Position numbers and translations under genes: made by a program
Assembly (NCBI RefSeq): GCF_031624395.1
Contig: NZ_JAMQON010000002.1
Coordinates: 1-64,000 of the forward strand
Direction: 5' to 3'
Length of the DNA stretch: 64,000 bases
Source of the DNA: Halomicroarcula saliterrae
Lineage (GTDB): Archaea > Halobacteriota > Halobacteria > Halobacteriales > Haloarculaceae
Shown: positions 1 through 7,785 of the stretch, piece after piece
Position numbering within the stretch: the stretch's first letter is position 1
Layout: each line of letters opens with the position of its first letter
Notes under the pieces: generated by a model
Told to the model about the DNA's origin: nothing
Seen by the model: the letters and a program-made list of their open reading frames with translations, nothing else
Databases searched by the model: none

Positions 1-413
1 CGGAAGCCGTCGGAAGACGGCCGTGCGCTCTAAGCGAACACCCGCCGACACCCAGAGGGCGTCAGCAGGCCGTCGACCCGAGCACGCTGCCCGGGGCGAC
101 CTTCGCATCATATCCGATGGGAGGGGAATATATAAATGACTCGTCTCAGAGTCGCCCTGTGTCGGCCCCACATGGCGCACACGTGACGTGAGCCCGTCAC
201 ACACTGAACCGCAAGATAGCGGCGGTGTATCGTGAATAGTAGTAAGAAATTATATATTAACTGCATCCGGACGGTTCGCCAGGGACGAACACCGGGGAGT
301 ATTGAGTGACTATATTTCTCCGGAGTGTCGGGCGCGAGCGCGCAACGTCGGCGACGCCACTGGCGTCTCGGAAGGCAGCTTCGGAGTCAACACTCGGTCG
401 CAGAAACGGTAAT
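1..413. other. Intergenic region with two TATA-like boxes, no supported gene
   Basis: No convincing gene lies here. Two AT-rich, TATA-like blocks stand out from the GC-rich background, at about 127-137 and 246-258. The first could drive leftward transcription: on the minus strand an open frame begins at an ATG at 111 and stays open to the window edge. Its 37 codons are arginine-rich, unlike acidic haloarchaeal proteins, so it is probably spurious. The frame at 306-779 on the plus strand is antisense to aIF1A and was discarded. Confidence 0.4.
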
Positions 414-710
414 TCAGGCGGTCAGGGAGTCGATGTGGCCCTCGGCTCGGAGCTGGTCCGCGTCCTGCCCCTCGTAGCGCCACTCGATGTTTGCCTTCTC
501 GTCCTGCCAGTCCCACGGTTCGGCGAGCACGATGTCTTCCTCGTTAATCCAGGTCCGGAACTTCATCCGGCCGGGGATGCGACCCAGTCGCGTCTCGCCG
601 TCTTCACAGCGAATCCGGACGTGGTTCCCGCCGAGGTGTTCAGTTACGACCGCGAACAGTTCGTCGTTTGTAGGCATGCGGAGATTCCGCCGCCCTGTAT
701 CTTCGCTCAC
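414..710 (-). CDS. eif1a: Translation initiation factor aIF1A
   Basis: This 98-residue protein is archaeal initiation factor 1A. The factor binds the A site of the small ribosomal subunit and promotes initiator-tRNA and mRNA scanning or placement. The sequence shows the S1-like OB fold typical of the family: a basic N-terminal tail with RRNLRMP, then [20 protein letters not shown], then the highly conserved [14 protein letters not shown] block and a C-terminal DQLRAEGHI helix. Length matches archaeal homologues (about 95-110). It lies downstream of the UPF0058 gene on the same strand with a 127-bp gap, so it probably has its own promoter. Confidence 0.96.
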   Translation of the reverse strand: MSEDTGRRNLRMPTNDELFAVVTEHLGGNHVRIRCEDGETRLGRIPGRMKFRTWINEEDIVLAEPWDWQDEKANIEWRYEGQDADQLRAEGHIDSLTA

Positions 711-837
711 AGGCCAGATAGGGTCTCTCGGGGTATAAGTGATTTGAGGGTTACGATAGCGCGTACCACACGGCGGTAATACGAGACAGCAGACTGATGG
801 TGTGTCGGGTAACGGACGATTCGACGGGAGAAAGACC

Positions 838-1074
838 TCAGTCGGCGGCGAGCGTGAGCGGTTCGTCGCTCTCTGCGACCATATCGTCGGTGAGACCGTC
901 CGCGAGCGCGAACACGGCTGCTTTGTGGTCTGTCTTGGACTTGTGAATCGATGTGGGTTTCACGCCGAGCTCAGCGTACTCGTCGTGTTCGACGGCTGTC
1001 CCGGTGTCGGCTTCGTAGTGGTGCTGTACCTGCGCGAGAAGGCTGTGAAGATGAATCAACTCTTGTTTCTTCAT
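838..1074 (-). CDS. UPF0058 family protein
   Basis: This 78-residue acidic protein begins [16 protein letters not shown], the hallmark of the UPF0058 family, which is common in haloarchaea and has no established function. It looks largely alpha-helical, with no membrane segment and no cysteines. A minus-strand TATA-like element near 1103-1110 (CTATAACC when read on the minus strand) places a leaderless or short-leader transcript at the chosen ATG. It is divergent from the UbiA gene. Function cannot be assigned from sequence. Confidence 0.85.
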   Translation of the reverse strand: MKKQELIHLHSLLAQVQHHYEADTGTAVEHDEYAELGVKPTSIHKSKTDHKAAVFALADGLTDDMVAESDEPLTLAAD

Positions 1075-1221
1075 GGATAGTACCGCCTAGAAGACGAGGG
1101 GTTATAGTATTATCTTGCCACTTGTTACCAATATATAGCTGCGTAGCCACAGTACGCTCACGCTAATACGGAGTAGAATGGACGGGAAACCCACCTGTAC
1201 GGCGATAATCGAACACTGCCG

Positions 1222-2124
1222 ATGAGTGTCACCGATAGGCTGCCTCGACTGTGGACGCTGTGGTCGGCAGCGCGCCCGAGCCAGATCGCGCTCATCGGCC
1301 TCGTCTACGCGCTCGGAATCGGGATGGCACGGGCGCTGACACCCGCTGCTGTACCGTGGACGCACGTCGCTGTCGGCGGCGCCGTACTGGTGCCGGTCGC
1401 CCTCAGCGTCCACTACGCGAACGAGTTCGCCGACGTCGAGACGGACCGAATGACGGAGCGAACGCCGTTCTCCGGCGGGAGCGGTGCGCTGGAGCGAACC
1501 GGCGTTTCGCGAGGACTTCTCGCGCGCGCGAGCGGAGCAGCGCTCGCTGCCGGGGTCAGCGGTGGCGTGGTCGGCTGGCTGGCCGGGCTCGTGTCCACGA
1601 CGGCGCTGGCGCTGCTGACCGGTATCGCGGGGCTAGGACTGGCTTACTCGCTCCCGCCGGTCGCGCTCGTACGGCGCGGCGTCGGCGAACTCACCAACGC
1701 CGTCCTGGGCGGGACGTTGCTCCCGCTGTACGGCGTGGCCGTCGTGGGTCGCGTCTCGCCGGCGACAGTGTTGGCCGTGCTTCCGTTTACCGTGCTGGTG
1801 GGCTGTAATCTGCTGGCGACCCACTGGCCGGACCGCGAGGCCGACGCCGCCGTCGGCAAACGGACACTCGCCGTTCGGTGGTCGCCGCGACGACTCCGCG
1901 GAGCCTACTGGACGCTTGCCGCCGTGGCCGTCCTCGTGACAGTCGGGCTCGCGGGGCGGGTGCTCCCAGTCACCGTCGTCACCACACAGACGCTCGCGCT
2001 GCCACCGCTCCTGTGGGGCGGCATCGTCCTCACACGCCAGCGCTCCCCGTTCCCGGCGGTGGCTGCGATGGTCGTCCACGCGGGCGCGAGCACAGCGGCG
2101 TGGTGGTGGCTCGCGCTGGGATAG
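1222..2124 (+). CDS. UbiA family prenyltransferase
   Basis: This 300-residue integral membrane protein has about eight or nine hydrophobic segments. UbiA enzymes transfer polyprenyl groups from prenyl diphosphate to aromatic or glycerol-type acceptors, for example in menaquinone or archaeal lipid synthesis. Both aspartate-rich motifs are visible: NEFADVETDRMTERTPF near residues 72-88, and DREADAAVGKRTLAVRW near 208-224. These bind Mg2+ and the diphosphate. The second motif and the overall length resemble MenA-like (1,4-dihydroxy-2-naphthoate) enzymes more than the archaeol-forming DGGGP synthase, but no other menaquinone gene is nearby, so the acceptor is not settled. It is divergently transcribed from the UPF0058 gene. 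Confidence 0.82.
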   Translation: MSVTDRLPRLWTLWSAARPSQIALIGLVYALGIGMARALTPAAVPWTHVAVGGAVLVPVALSVHYANEFADVETDRMTERTPFSGGSGALERTGVSRGLLARASGAALAAGVSGGVVGWLAGLVSTTALALLTGIAGLGLAYSLPPVALVRRGVGELTNAVLGGTLLPLYGVAVVGRVSPATVLAVLPFTVLVGCNLLATHWPDREADAAVGKRTLAVRWSPRRLRGAYWTLAAVAVLVTVGLAGRVLPVTVVTTQTLALPPLLWGGIVLTRQRSPFPAVAAMVVHAGASTAAWWWLALG

Positions 2125-2195
2125 GTCTCTAGCCGGTACTCCTCACGGGTCTCTATCGTTCCCCGTTCGTCGGTTTCGAGGCAGTCGCGGCCTCG

Positions 2196-2378
2196 CTACT
2201 CTTCGACGGCGTCGTGGGACCCGACGCCGCAGTTTTCGACGGCGTCGTGTGGCCCGACAGGCCCGTGGTTCGGACAGGCGCCCGCGATGGGTGTGTCGTT
2301 GAGACAGCAGTGGCGCCGCTCGGTCGCGACGAGGCCGGTCGCCAGCGGTTCGCCACAGCGCCGACAGCGAAGGGTCAT
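2196..2378 (-). CDS. Small cysteine/histidine-rich putative zinc-binding protein
   Basis: A 60-residue open frame with CRRC at residues 5-8, HCC at 23-25, CPNH at 35-38 and a further Cys50. This pattern suggests a small zinc ribbon, of which haloarchaea have many. The C-terminus carries the pentapeptide HDAVE twice (44-48 and 55-59), reflecting a short internal DNA repeat around 2205-2250. It is divergent from moeA with about 70 bp between starts. No specific family is recognised. The frame could be fortuitous, but the clustered Cys/His content argues for a gene. Confidence 0.5.
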   Translation of the reverse strand: MTLRCRRCGEPLATGLVATERRHCCLNDTPIAGACPNHGPVGPHDAVENCGVGSHDAVEE

Positions 2379-2420
2379 ACCCGACGTTGGTGGCGAACAC
2401 TGTTACAGCTACCGGGCTTT

Positions 2421-2427
2421 TTATCCG
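2421..2427 (+). promoter_or_regulatory. TATA-like element of the moeA operon
   Basis: The sequence GGGCTTTTTATCC at about 2413-2425 is the only AT-rich stretch upstream of the moeA ATG at 2448. It sits at the spacing expected for a leaderless archaeal transcript. It supports the start codon chosen for the first moeA rather than the longer upstream frame. Confidence 0.45.
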
Positions 2428-2447
2428 CGCGACCCCATCCGAGAGGC

Positions 2448-3659
2448 ATGAACGACGACGACCGTCCCGGGTTCAAACAGTTCACCCGGACGGCGGCGGC
2501 CAGAGAGCGACTGCTGGGAGCGGTGTCACCGGTCACGCGGACCGAACGAGCGGGGGTTCGGGCAGCCGACGGGCGGGTAGTGGCGACAGCCATCGACGCC
2601 GAGCGCGCGGTCCCCCACTACGAGCGGGCGGCGATGGACGGCTACGCCGTCCGGGCGGCCGACACCTTCGGCGCGAGCGAGCGGTCGCCGGCCTCGCTGC
2701 GGCTCACCGACAGTGTCGGGCCCGGAACGGCGACACGCGTCCACACGGGGAGCGAACTTCCCGACGGCGCCGACGCGGTCGTGATGGTCGAGTCGACTGA
2801 TAGAACGGGCGAGGAGCTCTCGGTGTTCGAGGCAGTGCCCGAAGGGGGCAACGTCGCACCGGTCGGGGAGGACGTCGAGGCCGGGCAGCGACTGTTCGAG
2901 GCGGGACACCGACTCAGACCGTCGGACCTCGGGCTGCTCAAAGCCGTCGGGCTGGAGCACGTCGACGTGTACGAACGCCCGCGCGTGAGCGTGATTCCGA
3001 CCGGAGAGGAGCTCGTCCAGTCGGACCCCGACCCCGGCGAAATCATCGAGACGAACGGCCAGACCGTCACGCAGTACGTCGAGCGGTGGGGCGGTGTGGC
3101 GAGTTATCGCGATATCGTCACCGACGATGCCGACGCGCTGCGGGCGGCCATCCGGCGCGATCTGGACCACGACGTCGTGGTGACGACCGGCGGCTCTTCC
3201 GTCGGCGAGCGCGACCTCGTGCCCGAGGTGGTCGACGACATGGGCGAGGTGTTCGTCCACGGCGTCGCCCTCAAGCCGGGCCACCCCGTCGCGCTGGGCG
3301 CCGTCGCGGACACGCCGGTCCTGTTGCTCCCGGGCTACCCCGTCGCCTGCATCGTCAACGCCGTCCAGTTCCTCCGGCCGGCGCTCGTTGAGGCCGGTCA
3401 TCTGCCACGCGAGCCCCACCGGACGACCGAGGCGCGACTGGCCCGGAAACTCCCCAGCGAGCCCGGCGTCCGGACCTTCGCCCGGGTGGCGCTCAGCGGG
3501 GACGACGGGGAGCGAACGGCCACGCCGACCCGCACCAAGGGTGCAGGCGTTCTCTCGAGCGTCGCGCTGGCGGACGGGTGGGTCGTCGTCCCCGAGGAGC
3601 GGGAGGGGTACGCCGAGGGCGAGACCGTCGCCGTCGAACTGTGGGAGGGGTCCCGATGA
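2448..3659 (+). CDS. moeA: Molybdopterin molybdenumtransferase MoeA, first copy
   Basis: This 403-residue MoeA-family enzyme inserts molybdate or tungstate into adenylylated molybdopterin, the last step of Mo/W cofactor synthesis. Family motifs are in order: AMDGYAVRAADTF near residue 62, TGSELPDGADAVVMVE near 103, IPTGEELV near 184, TTGGSSVGERD near 245, LKPGHPVALGAV and LPGYPVACIVNAVQFL near 275-310. The C-terminal beta-barrel domain follows. The start at 2448 is preceded by a TATA-like box; the longer upstream frame lacks family similarity. The stop overlaps the start of the second moeA (ATGA), so the two are co-translated. One copy may serve tungsten and the other molybdenum enzymes; that is inference. 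Confidence 0.93.
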   Translation: MNDDDRPGFKQFTRTAAARERLLGAVSPVTRTERAGVRAADGRVVATAIDAERAVPHYERAAMDGYAVRAADTFGASERSPASLRLTDSVGPGTATRVHTGSELPDGADAVVMVESTDRTGEELSVFEAVPEGGNVAPVGEDVEAGQRLFEAGHRLRPSDLGLLKAVGLEHVDVYERPRVSVIPTGEELVQSDPDPGEIIETNGQTVTQYVERWGGVASYRDIVTDDADALRAAIRRDLDHDVVVTTGGSSVGERDLVPEVVDDMGEVFVHGVALKPGHPVALGAVADTPVLLLPGYPVACIVNAVQFLRPALVEAGHLPREPHRTTEARLARKLPSEPGVRTFARVALSGDDGERTATPTRTKGAGVLSSVALADGWVVVPEEREGYAEGETVAVELWEGSR

Positions 3660-5533
3660 GCGAGCGACGGGAGTTCCGCGACCTGGCGACCCCGGAGGAA
3701 GCACGGTCGGTCGTCGAGGGGCTCGATATCGACCCCGGGACGGAGACGGTCGCGCTCGCCGACGCGCGGGACCGCGTGCTGGCCGAACGGGTCGACGCCG
3801 CGCTCGACGTGCCCGGCTTCGACCGCGCGAGCATGGACGGCTACGCCGTTCGGGCCCGCGACACCTTCGGCGCCGACGAGGCCGCTCCCGAGACGCTCGA
3901 CCTGGTGGGCGCGGTCCACGCCGGCGAGAGACCGTCTGTGACCGTCGAGTCGGGCACCGCCGCCGAGATATCGACCGGCGCGGTCATGCCCGAGGGCGCT
4001 GACGCCGTCGTGATGGTCGAGCGGACCACCGAGACCGACGGCGGCGTCGAGATACGAACCGCCGTCACGCCGGGCGAACACGTCATGCTCGCTGGCGCGG
4101 ACATCGCCGCCGGAGCGCGAGCGCTCGGTCCCGGTACCCGGCTCACGCCGCGTGAAATCGGACTGCTCTCCGCGCTGGGCGTCGACGAGGTACCCGTCAG
4201 GTCTCGCCCGCGCGTGGGCATCGTCTCGACCGGCGACGAGCTCGTCCGGCCGGGCGAGGAACTCGACAGCGGCGCCGGCCAGATTTACGACGTGAACAGC
4301 TACACGCTGGCCGCGGGCGTGTCGGACGCGGGCGGCGAACCCGTGCTCTACCCCCACGCCGGCGACGACTTCGATGCGCTGGAAGGGCTGCTCCACGAGG
4401 CCGCCGACGAGTGTGACCTCGTCATGTCCTCCGGGTCGACGAGCGCCAGCGCCGTCGACGTCGTCTACCGGGTCATCGAGGAGCGGGGCGACCTCAGGCT
4501 CCACGGCGTCGCGGTCAAGCCGGGCAAGCCGATGCTGGTCGGGACCGTCGGTGAGTCGGCCTACGTGGGCCTGCCGGGCTACCCGGTCTCGGCGCTGACT
4601 ATCTTCCGGACATTCGTCGCACCGGTCGTCCGCGACGCGGCGGGCATCCCGGAGCCACGGACCGCGACGGTCGCGGGCGAGATGGCGGTCGACGAGCGCT
4701 ACGCCGAGGGGCGACTGCGCTACATGCCCGTGGGTCTCGTCGAGGGGAGCGACGGGCGGACGCTGGTCTACCCCGTCGACAAGGGCAGCGGCGCGACGAC
4801 GAGCCTGGTCGACGCCGACGGTACCGTCGCCGTCGAGCCCGAAACCGACGTGCTCGCCGCCGGTGACGCCGTCGAGGTGACGCTGTTCTCGCCCGACGTT
4901 CGCGTGCCGACGCTGCTCGGCATGGGCGAAGACGACCCCCTGCTGAGCCGGCTACTGGACCGCATCGACCGGCCGCGCTACCTGCCGACGGGGACCGACG
5001 ACGCCGACCGACGGCTCCGCGAGGGCGTCCCTGACGTGGCTGTCCTCGCCGGGCCGGAGCGTCCGGACGAGCCGGGCGTCGAGCTGGGCGACTGGCGCCG
5101 CGAGTGGGGGCTCGTCCTCGCGCCGGACAGCGAGGTAGACGAGCTCGCGGCGCTGGTCGACGGCGATCACCGCTTTATCAACCGCGACGGCGGTTCGGGC
5201 CTGCGCCGGAGTTTCGACGCGGCGCTGGAGCGTCTCGCCGACGAGCGCGACGCGGCGTTTGCCGACCTGACCGGAGCCATCGACGGCTACGACCTGACGG
5301 CACAGGCAAACGAGAGCCCCGCCCGGAAGGTCGCGGCGGGCGCGGCCGACGCCGGACTCGGCCTGCGGGCGACAGCCGAGACGCTCGACCTGGCGTTCGT
5401 CTCGCTCGGCACCGAGCGCGTGCGGGTCCGAGCGAACCCCGACCGGACCGAGAAGGCGAGTGTCGAACGGCTGCGGACCCTCCTCGCGGACCTGCAGGCC
5501 CCGACGGCTGCCCTCTCGGGCTTTGACACGTAG
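3656..5533 (+). CDS. moeA: MoeA-like molybdopterin enzyme fused to a periplasmic-binding-like domain
   Basis: This 625-residue protein has a full MoeA module (about residues 1-410) with SMDGYAVRARDTF, TGAVMPEGADAVVMVE, STGDELV, SSGSTSASAVDVVYRV, VAVKPGKPMLVG and GLPGYPVSALTIFRTF. It is followed by a C-terminal domain of about 210 residues. That region (about 415-625, beginning near TLLGMGEDDPLL) resembles the PBP-like domain found fused to archaeal and some bacterial MoeA proteins, thought to sense molybdate or act in regulation. The active-site loop reads SSGSTSAS where the first copy has TGGSSVGERD; this departure is typical of the fused class. Its ATG overlaps the upstream stop by four bases, giving a translationally coupled two-gene operon. 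Confidence 0.9.
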   Translation: MSERREFRDLATPEEARSVVEGLDIDPGTETVALADARDRVLAERVDAALDVPGFDRASMDGYAVRARDTFGADEAAPETLDLVGAVHAGERPSVTVESGTAAEISTGAVMPEGADAVVMVERTTETDGGVEIRTAVTPGEHVMLAGADIAAGARALGPGTRLTPREIGLLSALGVDEVPVRSRPRVGIVSTGDELVRPGEELDSGAGQIYDVNSYTLAAGVSDAGGEPVLYPHAGDDFDALEGLLHEAADECDLVMSSGSTSASAVDVVYRVIEERGDLRLHGVAVKPGKPMLVGTVGESAYVGLPGYPVSALTIFRTFVAPVVRDAAGIPEPRTATVAGEMAVDERYAEGRLRYMPVGLVEGSDGRTLVYPVDKGSGATTSLVDADGTVAVEPETDVLAAGDAVEVTLFSPDVRVPTLLGMGEDDPLLSRLLDRIDRPRYLPTGTDDADRRLREGVPDVAVLAGPERPDEPGVELGDWRREWGLVLAPDSEVDELAALVDGDHRFINRDGGSGLRRSFDAALERLADERDAAFADLTGAIDGYDLTAQANESPARKVAAGAADAGLGLRATAETLDLAFVSLGTERVRVRANPDRTEKASVERLRTLLADLQAPTAALSGFDT

Positions 5534-5576
5534 GGGCGCAGAAAGCCACTCAAGTGCCGGTCACCTACGGGGACGT

Positions 5577-6569
5577 ATGCCTCCAGAAACGCCCGGTCTC
5601 CACCACGTCACCGCCATCGCAGGCGACCCGCAACGCAACGCCGATTTCTACGTTGGTGTGCTCGGACTGCGGTTAGTCAAGCGGACGGTCAACCACGACG
5701 ACCCCGAGACCTACCACTTCTACTTCGGCGACGGCGAGGGGACGCCCGGGACGAACATCACGTTCTTTCCCTGGCGCGACAGGGGCCGGGCCGGACAGTT
5801 CGGCGCGGGCCAGACCCAGTGCGTGGCCTACGGGATTCCCGCGGACTCGGTCGACTACTGGAGCAGTCGGCTGGCGGACCACGACGTGGCAGTCAAGCGC
5901 TTCGAGCGGTTTGGCGAAGCCCCCGAACGGGCGAGCGGCGACGAGCCGCCGGCGGAGGAGGTGTTACAGTTCGAGGACCCGGACGGTATCGGGCTCGAGC
6001 TCGTCGCGAGCGACGGACCGACCGACGCCGTGCCGTGGGCAGACAGCCCGGTCCCCGAGCGCCACCAGCTCCGGGGGCTTCACAGCGTGACACTCGCCGT
6101 CGAGTCGGTCGAGCCGACCGCCGAGCTCCTGACCGAGTTGCTGGGGTTCGAGCACGAGGCGAGCGCGGGCGAGCGCCACCGCTACCGGAGCGCGACCGGC
6201 GAGTTCGCGTCCGTCGTCGACGTCGTCGAGACCGACCGCGGGCGGGGGCGCACGGGCGTCGGTACTGTCCACCACGTCGCCTTCCGCGTCGAGGACTTCG
6301 ACGCGCTGGAGGCCTACCGCGAGGCGTACCTCGACTGGGGACTGCGTTCGAGCGTCATCATCGACCGAAAGTACTTCCACGCGCTGTACGCCCGCGAACC
6401 CGGCGGCGTGCTCGTCGAGCTCTCGACGATGGAGCCGGGCGTTACCGCCGACGAACCGCTCGACGGACTCGGCGAGTCGCTGGTGCTCCCGAAGGAGCTC
6501 GAAGGCGAGCGCGGGGCCATCGAACGCCAGCTCCCGCCGTTCGATGGCCCGCCGGTCCCGGAGGGGTAG
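5577..6569 (+). CDS. Ring-cleaving dioxygenase of the VOC/glyoxalase superfamily (PcpA/LinE/MhqO-like)
   Basis: This 330-residue protein is built from repeated VOC beta-alpha-beta modules: GLHHVTAIAGDPQRNADFY near residue 6, a second module ending in FEDPDGIGLELVAS, a third starting LRGLHSVTLAVES, and a fourth with VHHVAFRVEDF. Histidines at the module starts and the glutamate in VLVELSTMEPG fit the 2-His-1-carboxylate iron site of hydroquinone and catechol extradiol dioxygenases such as PcpA, LinE and MhqO. Length matches that class (about 310-330). The gene ends 4 bp before an iron-type alcohol dehydrogenase related to maleylacetate reductase, the enzyme expected to act on a ring-cleaved hydroquinone. 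The substrate is inferred only. Confidence 0.8.
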   Translation: MPPETPGLHHVTAIAGDPQRNADFYVGVLGLRLVKRTVNHDDPETYHFYFGDGEGTPGTNITFFPWRDRGRAGQFGAGQTQCVAYGIPADSVDYWSSRLADHDVAVKRFERFGEAPERASGDEPPAEEVLQFEDPDGIGLELVASDGPTDAVPWADSPVPERHQLRGLHSVTLAVESVEPTAELLTELLGFEHEASAGERHRYRSATGEFASVVDVVETDRGRGRTGVGTVHHVAFRVEDFDALEAYREAYLDWGLRSSVIIDRKYFHALYAREPGGVLVELSTMEPGVTADEPLDGLGESLVLPKELEGERGAIERQLPPFDGPPVPEG

Positions 6570-6573
6570 CGAG

Positions 6574-7782
6574 ATGACCGACGACCTCGCCGCCCCGTTC
6601 CGCTTCGAGTACGACCCCGCCACGGTCCGCTACGGCCCGAACTGCGTCTCCCAGCTGGCCAGCGAGCTGACCGCGCTCGGCTGTGAGCGCGCGTTCGTCG
6701 TCACCGGCTCGACGGTCGGCGAGACCCCGGCGGTGATGGACCCCGTGCGCGCGGGCCTCGACGACCGCCTCGCCGGCGTGTTCAGCGGGACGACGCCACG
6801 GAAACGCCTCGGAACTGCCTACGACGCCCTGTCGCGGTATCTAGAGGCCGGCGCCGACGCCATCGTCGCCGTCGGCGGCGGCAGCAGCCTCGACGTGGCG
6901 ACGGTGCTGTCGGTGCTGGTGGCGACGGACCGCGAGCCGGCCGACGTCGGCGCCGAACTCGTCGAGCGCGGGACGCTGTCGGTGCCCGAGTCGGGACTCC
7001 CGCCGGTCGTCACGGTCCCGACGACGCTGGCGGGCGCCGACCTCTCGCAGGTGGCCGGCGTCACCGCCGACCCGGCGACCTGCCCGGTCGAGACGGCCGC
7101 GAGCGGGGCCGTCGGCGACTCCGAGCTGATGCCCGCCGCTGCCTGTTACGACCCCGTGCTGGTGGCGACCACGCCCCGGCGGGTGCTCGCGGGGTCGGCG
7201 ATGAACGGGTTCGACAAGGGCGTCGAGACGCTGTACGCCCGGAACCGGACGCCCATCACCGACGCGACCGCGATGCGGGGGCTGGGCCTGCTGTCCGAGG
7301 GACTGTTGGCCTTCGGTGACGGCAGCCCGGACGAGCGGACCTATCAGCGGCTCACCCAGGGCGTCCTCCTCGTCCAGTACGGCATCTCCCGGCCCGACGG
7401 GACGACGCTGTCGCTGATTCACGCCTTCGGGCACGGTCTCACCCGGCGCTACGACGTCCAGCAGGGCGCCGCCCACGCCGTCGTCGCGCCCCACGTGCTC
7501 GACTACCTCTTCGACGCCGTCGACGGCCGACAGGAGCTGCTGGCCGAGGCGCTGGGCGTCGCGGGGACCGGAGACCCCGCGGCGGCCGCCGTCGAGCGGG
7601 TCGCCGACATCGCCGCGGCGCTAGACCTGCCGACCAGACTGCGTGACGTGGACGGCCCCACGCGCGAGGAGTTCCCCGAGGTGGCCGAGGCAGTGCTCTC
7701 GGACTCGTTTCTGGCGAACGCGCCCGCGGCGCTCGATATCGGTCGCGAGGACGTCGTGGGCGTCCTCGAAGCGGCGTGGTAG
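6574..7782 (+). CDS. Iron-containing alcohol dehydrogenase / maleylacetate reductase-like protein
   Basis: This 402-residue group III (Fe-type) dehydrogenase has an N-terminal NAD(P)-binding half with VGGGSSLDVATVLSVL near residue 103 and the PTTLAGADLSQVAGV loop. The C-terminal metal domain shows HAFGHGLTRRYDVQQGAAHAV near residues 285-305. The HAFGH...HAVV pattern is closer to maleylacetate reductases than to butanol dehydrogenases. The start MTDDLAAPFRFEYDP is chosen because FRF.YDP and YGPN are where family homology begins; longer frames only add shadow sequence. It lies 4 bp after the ring-cleaving dioxygenase, so the two likely form one operon converting a hydroquinone to maleylacetate and then 3-oxoadipate. 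Confidence 0.8.
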   Translation: MTDDLAAPFRFEYDPATVRYGPNCVSQLASELTALGCERAFVVTGSTVGETPAVMDPVRAGLDDRLAGVFSGTTPRKRLGTAYDALSRYLEAGADAIVAVGGGSSLDVATVLSVLVATDREPADVGAELVERGTLSVPESGLPPVVTVPTTLAGADLSQVAGVTADPATCPVETAASGAVGDSELMPAAACYDPVLVATTPRRVLAGSAMNGFDKGVETLYARNRTPITDATAMRGLGLLSEGLLAFGDGSPDERTYQRLTQGVLLVQYGISRPDGTTLSLIHAFGHGLTRRYDVQQGAAHAVVAPHVLDYLFDAVDGRQELLAEALGVAGTGDPAAAAVERVADIAAALDLPTRLRDVDGPTREEFPEVAEAVLSDSFLANAPAALDIGREDVVGVLEAAW

Positions 7783-7785
7783 CGC

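Noticed and set aside
2526-3704. Long minus-strand frame antisense to the first moeA
   Set aside because: It mirrors a well-supported enzyme gene; long antisense frames are common in GC-rich DNA because stop codons are rare in the shadow frames, and the product has no recognisable domain.
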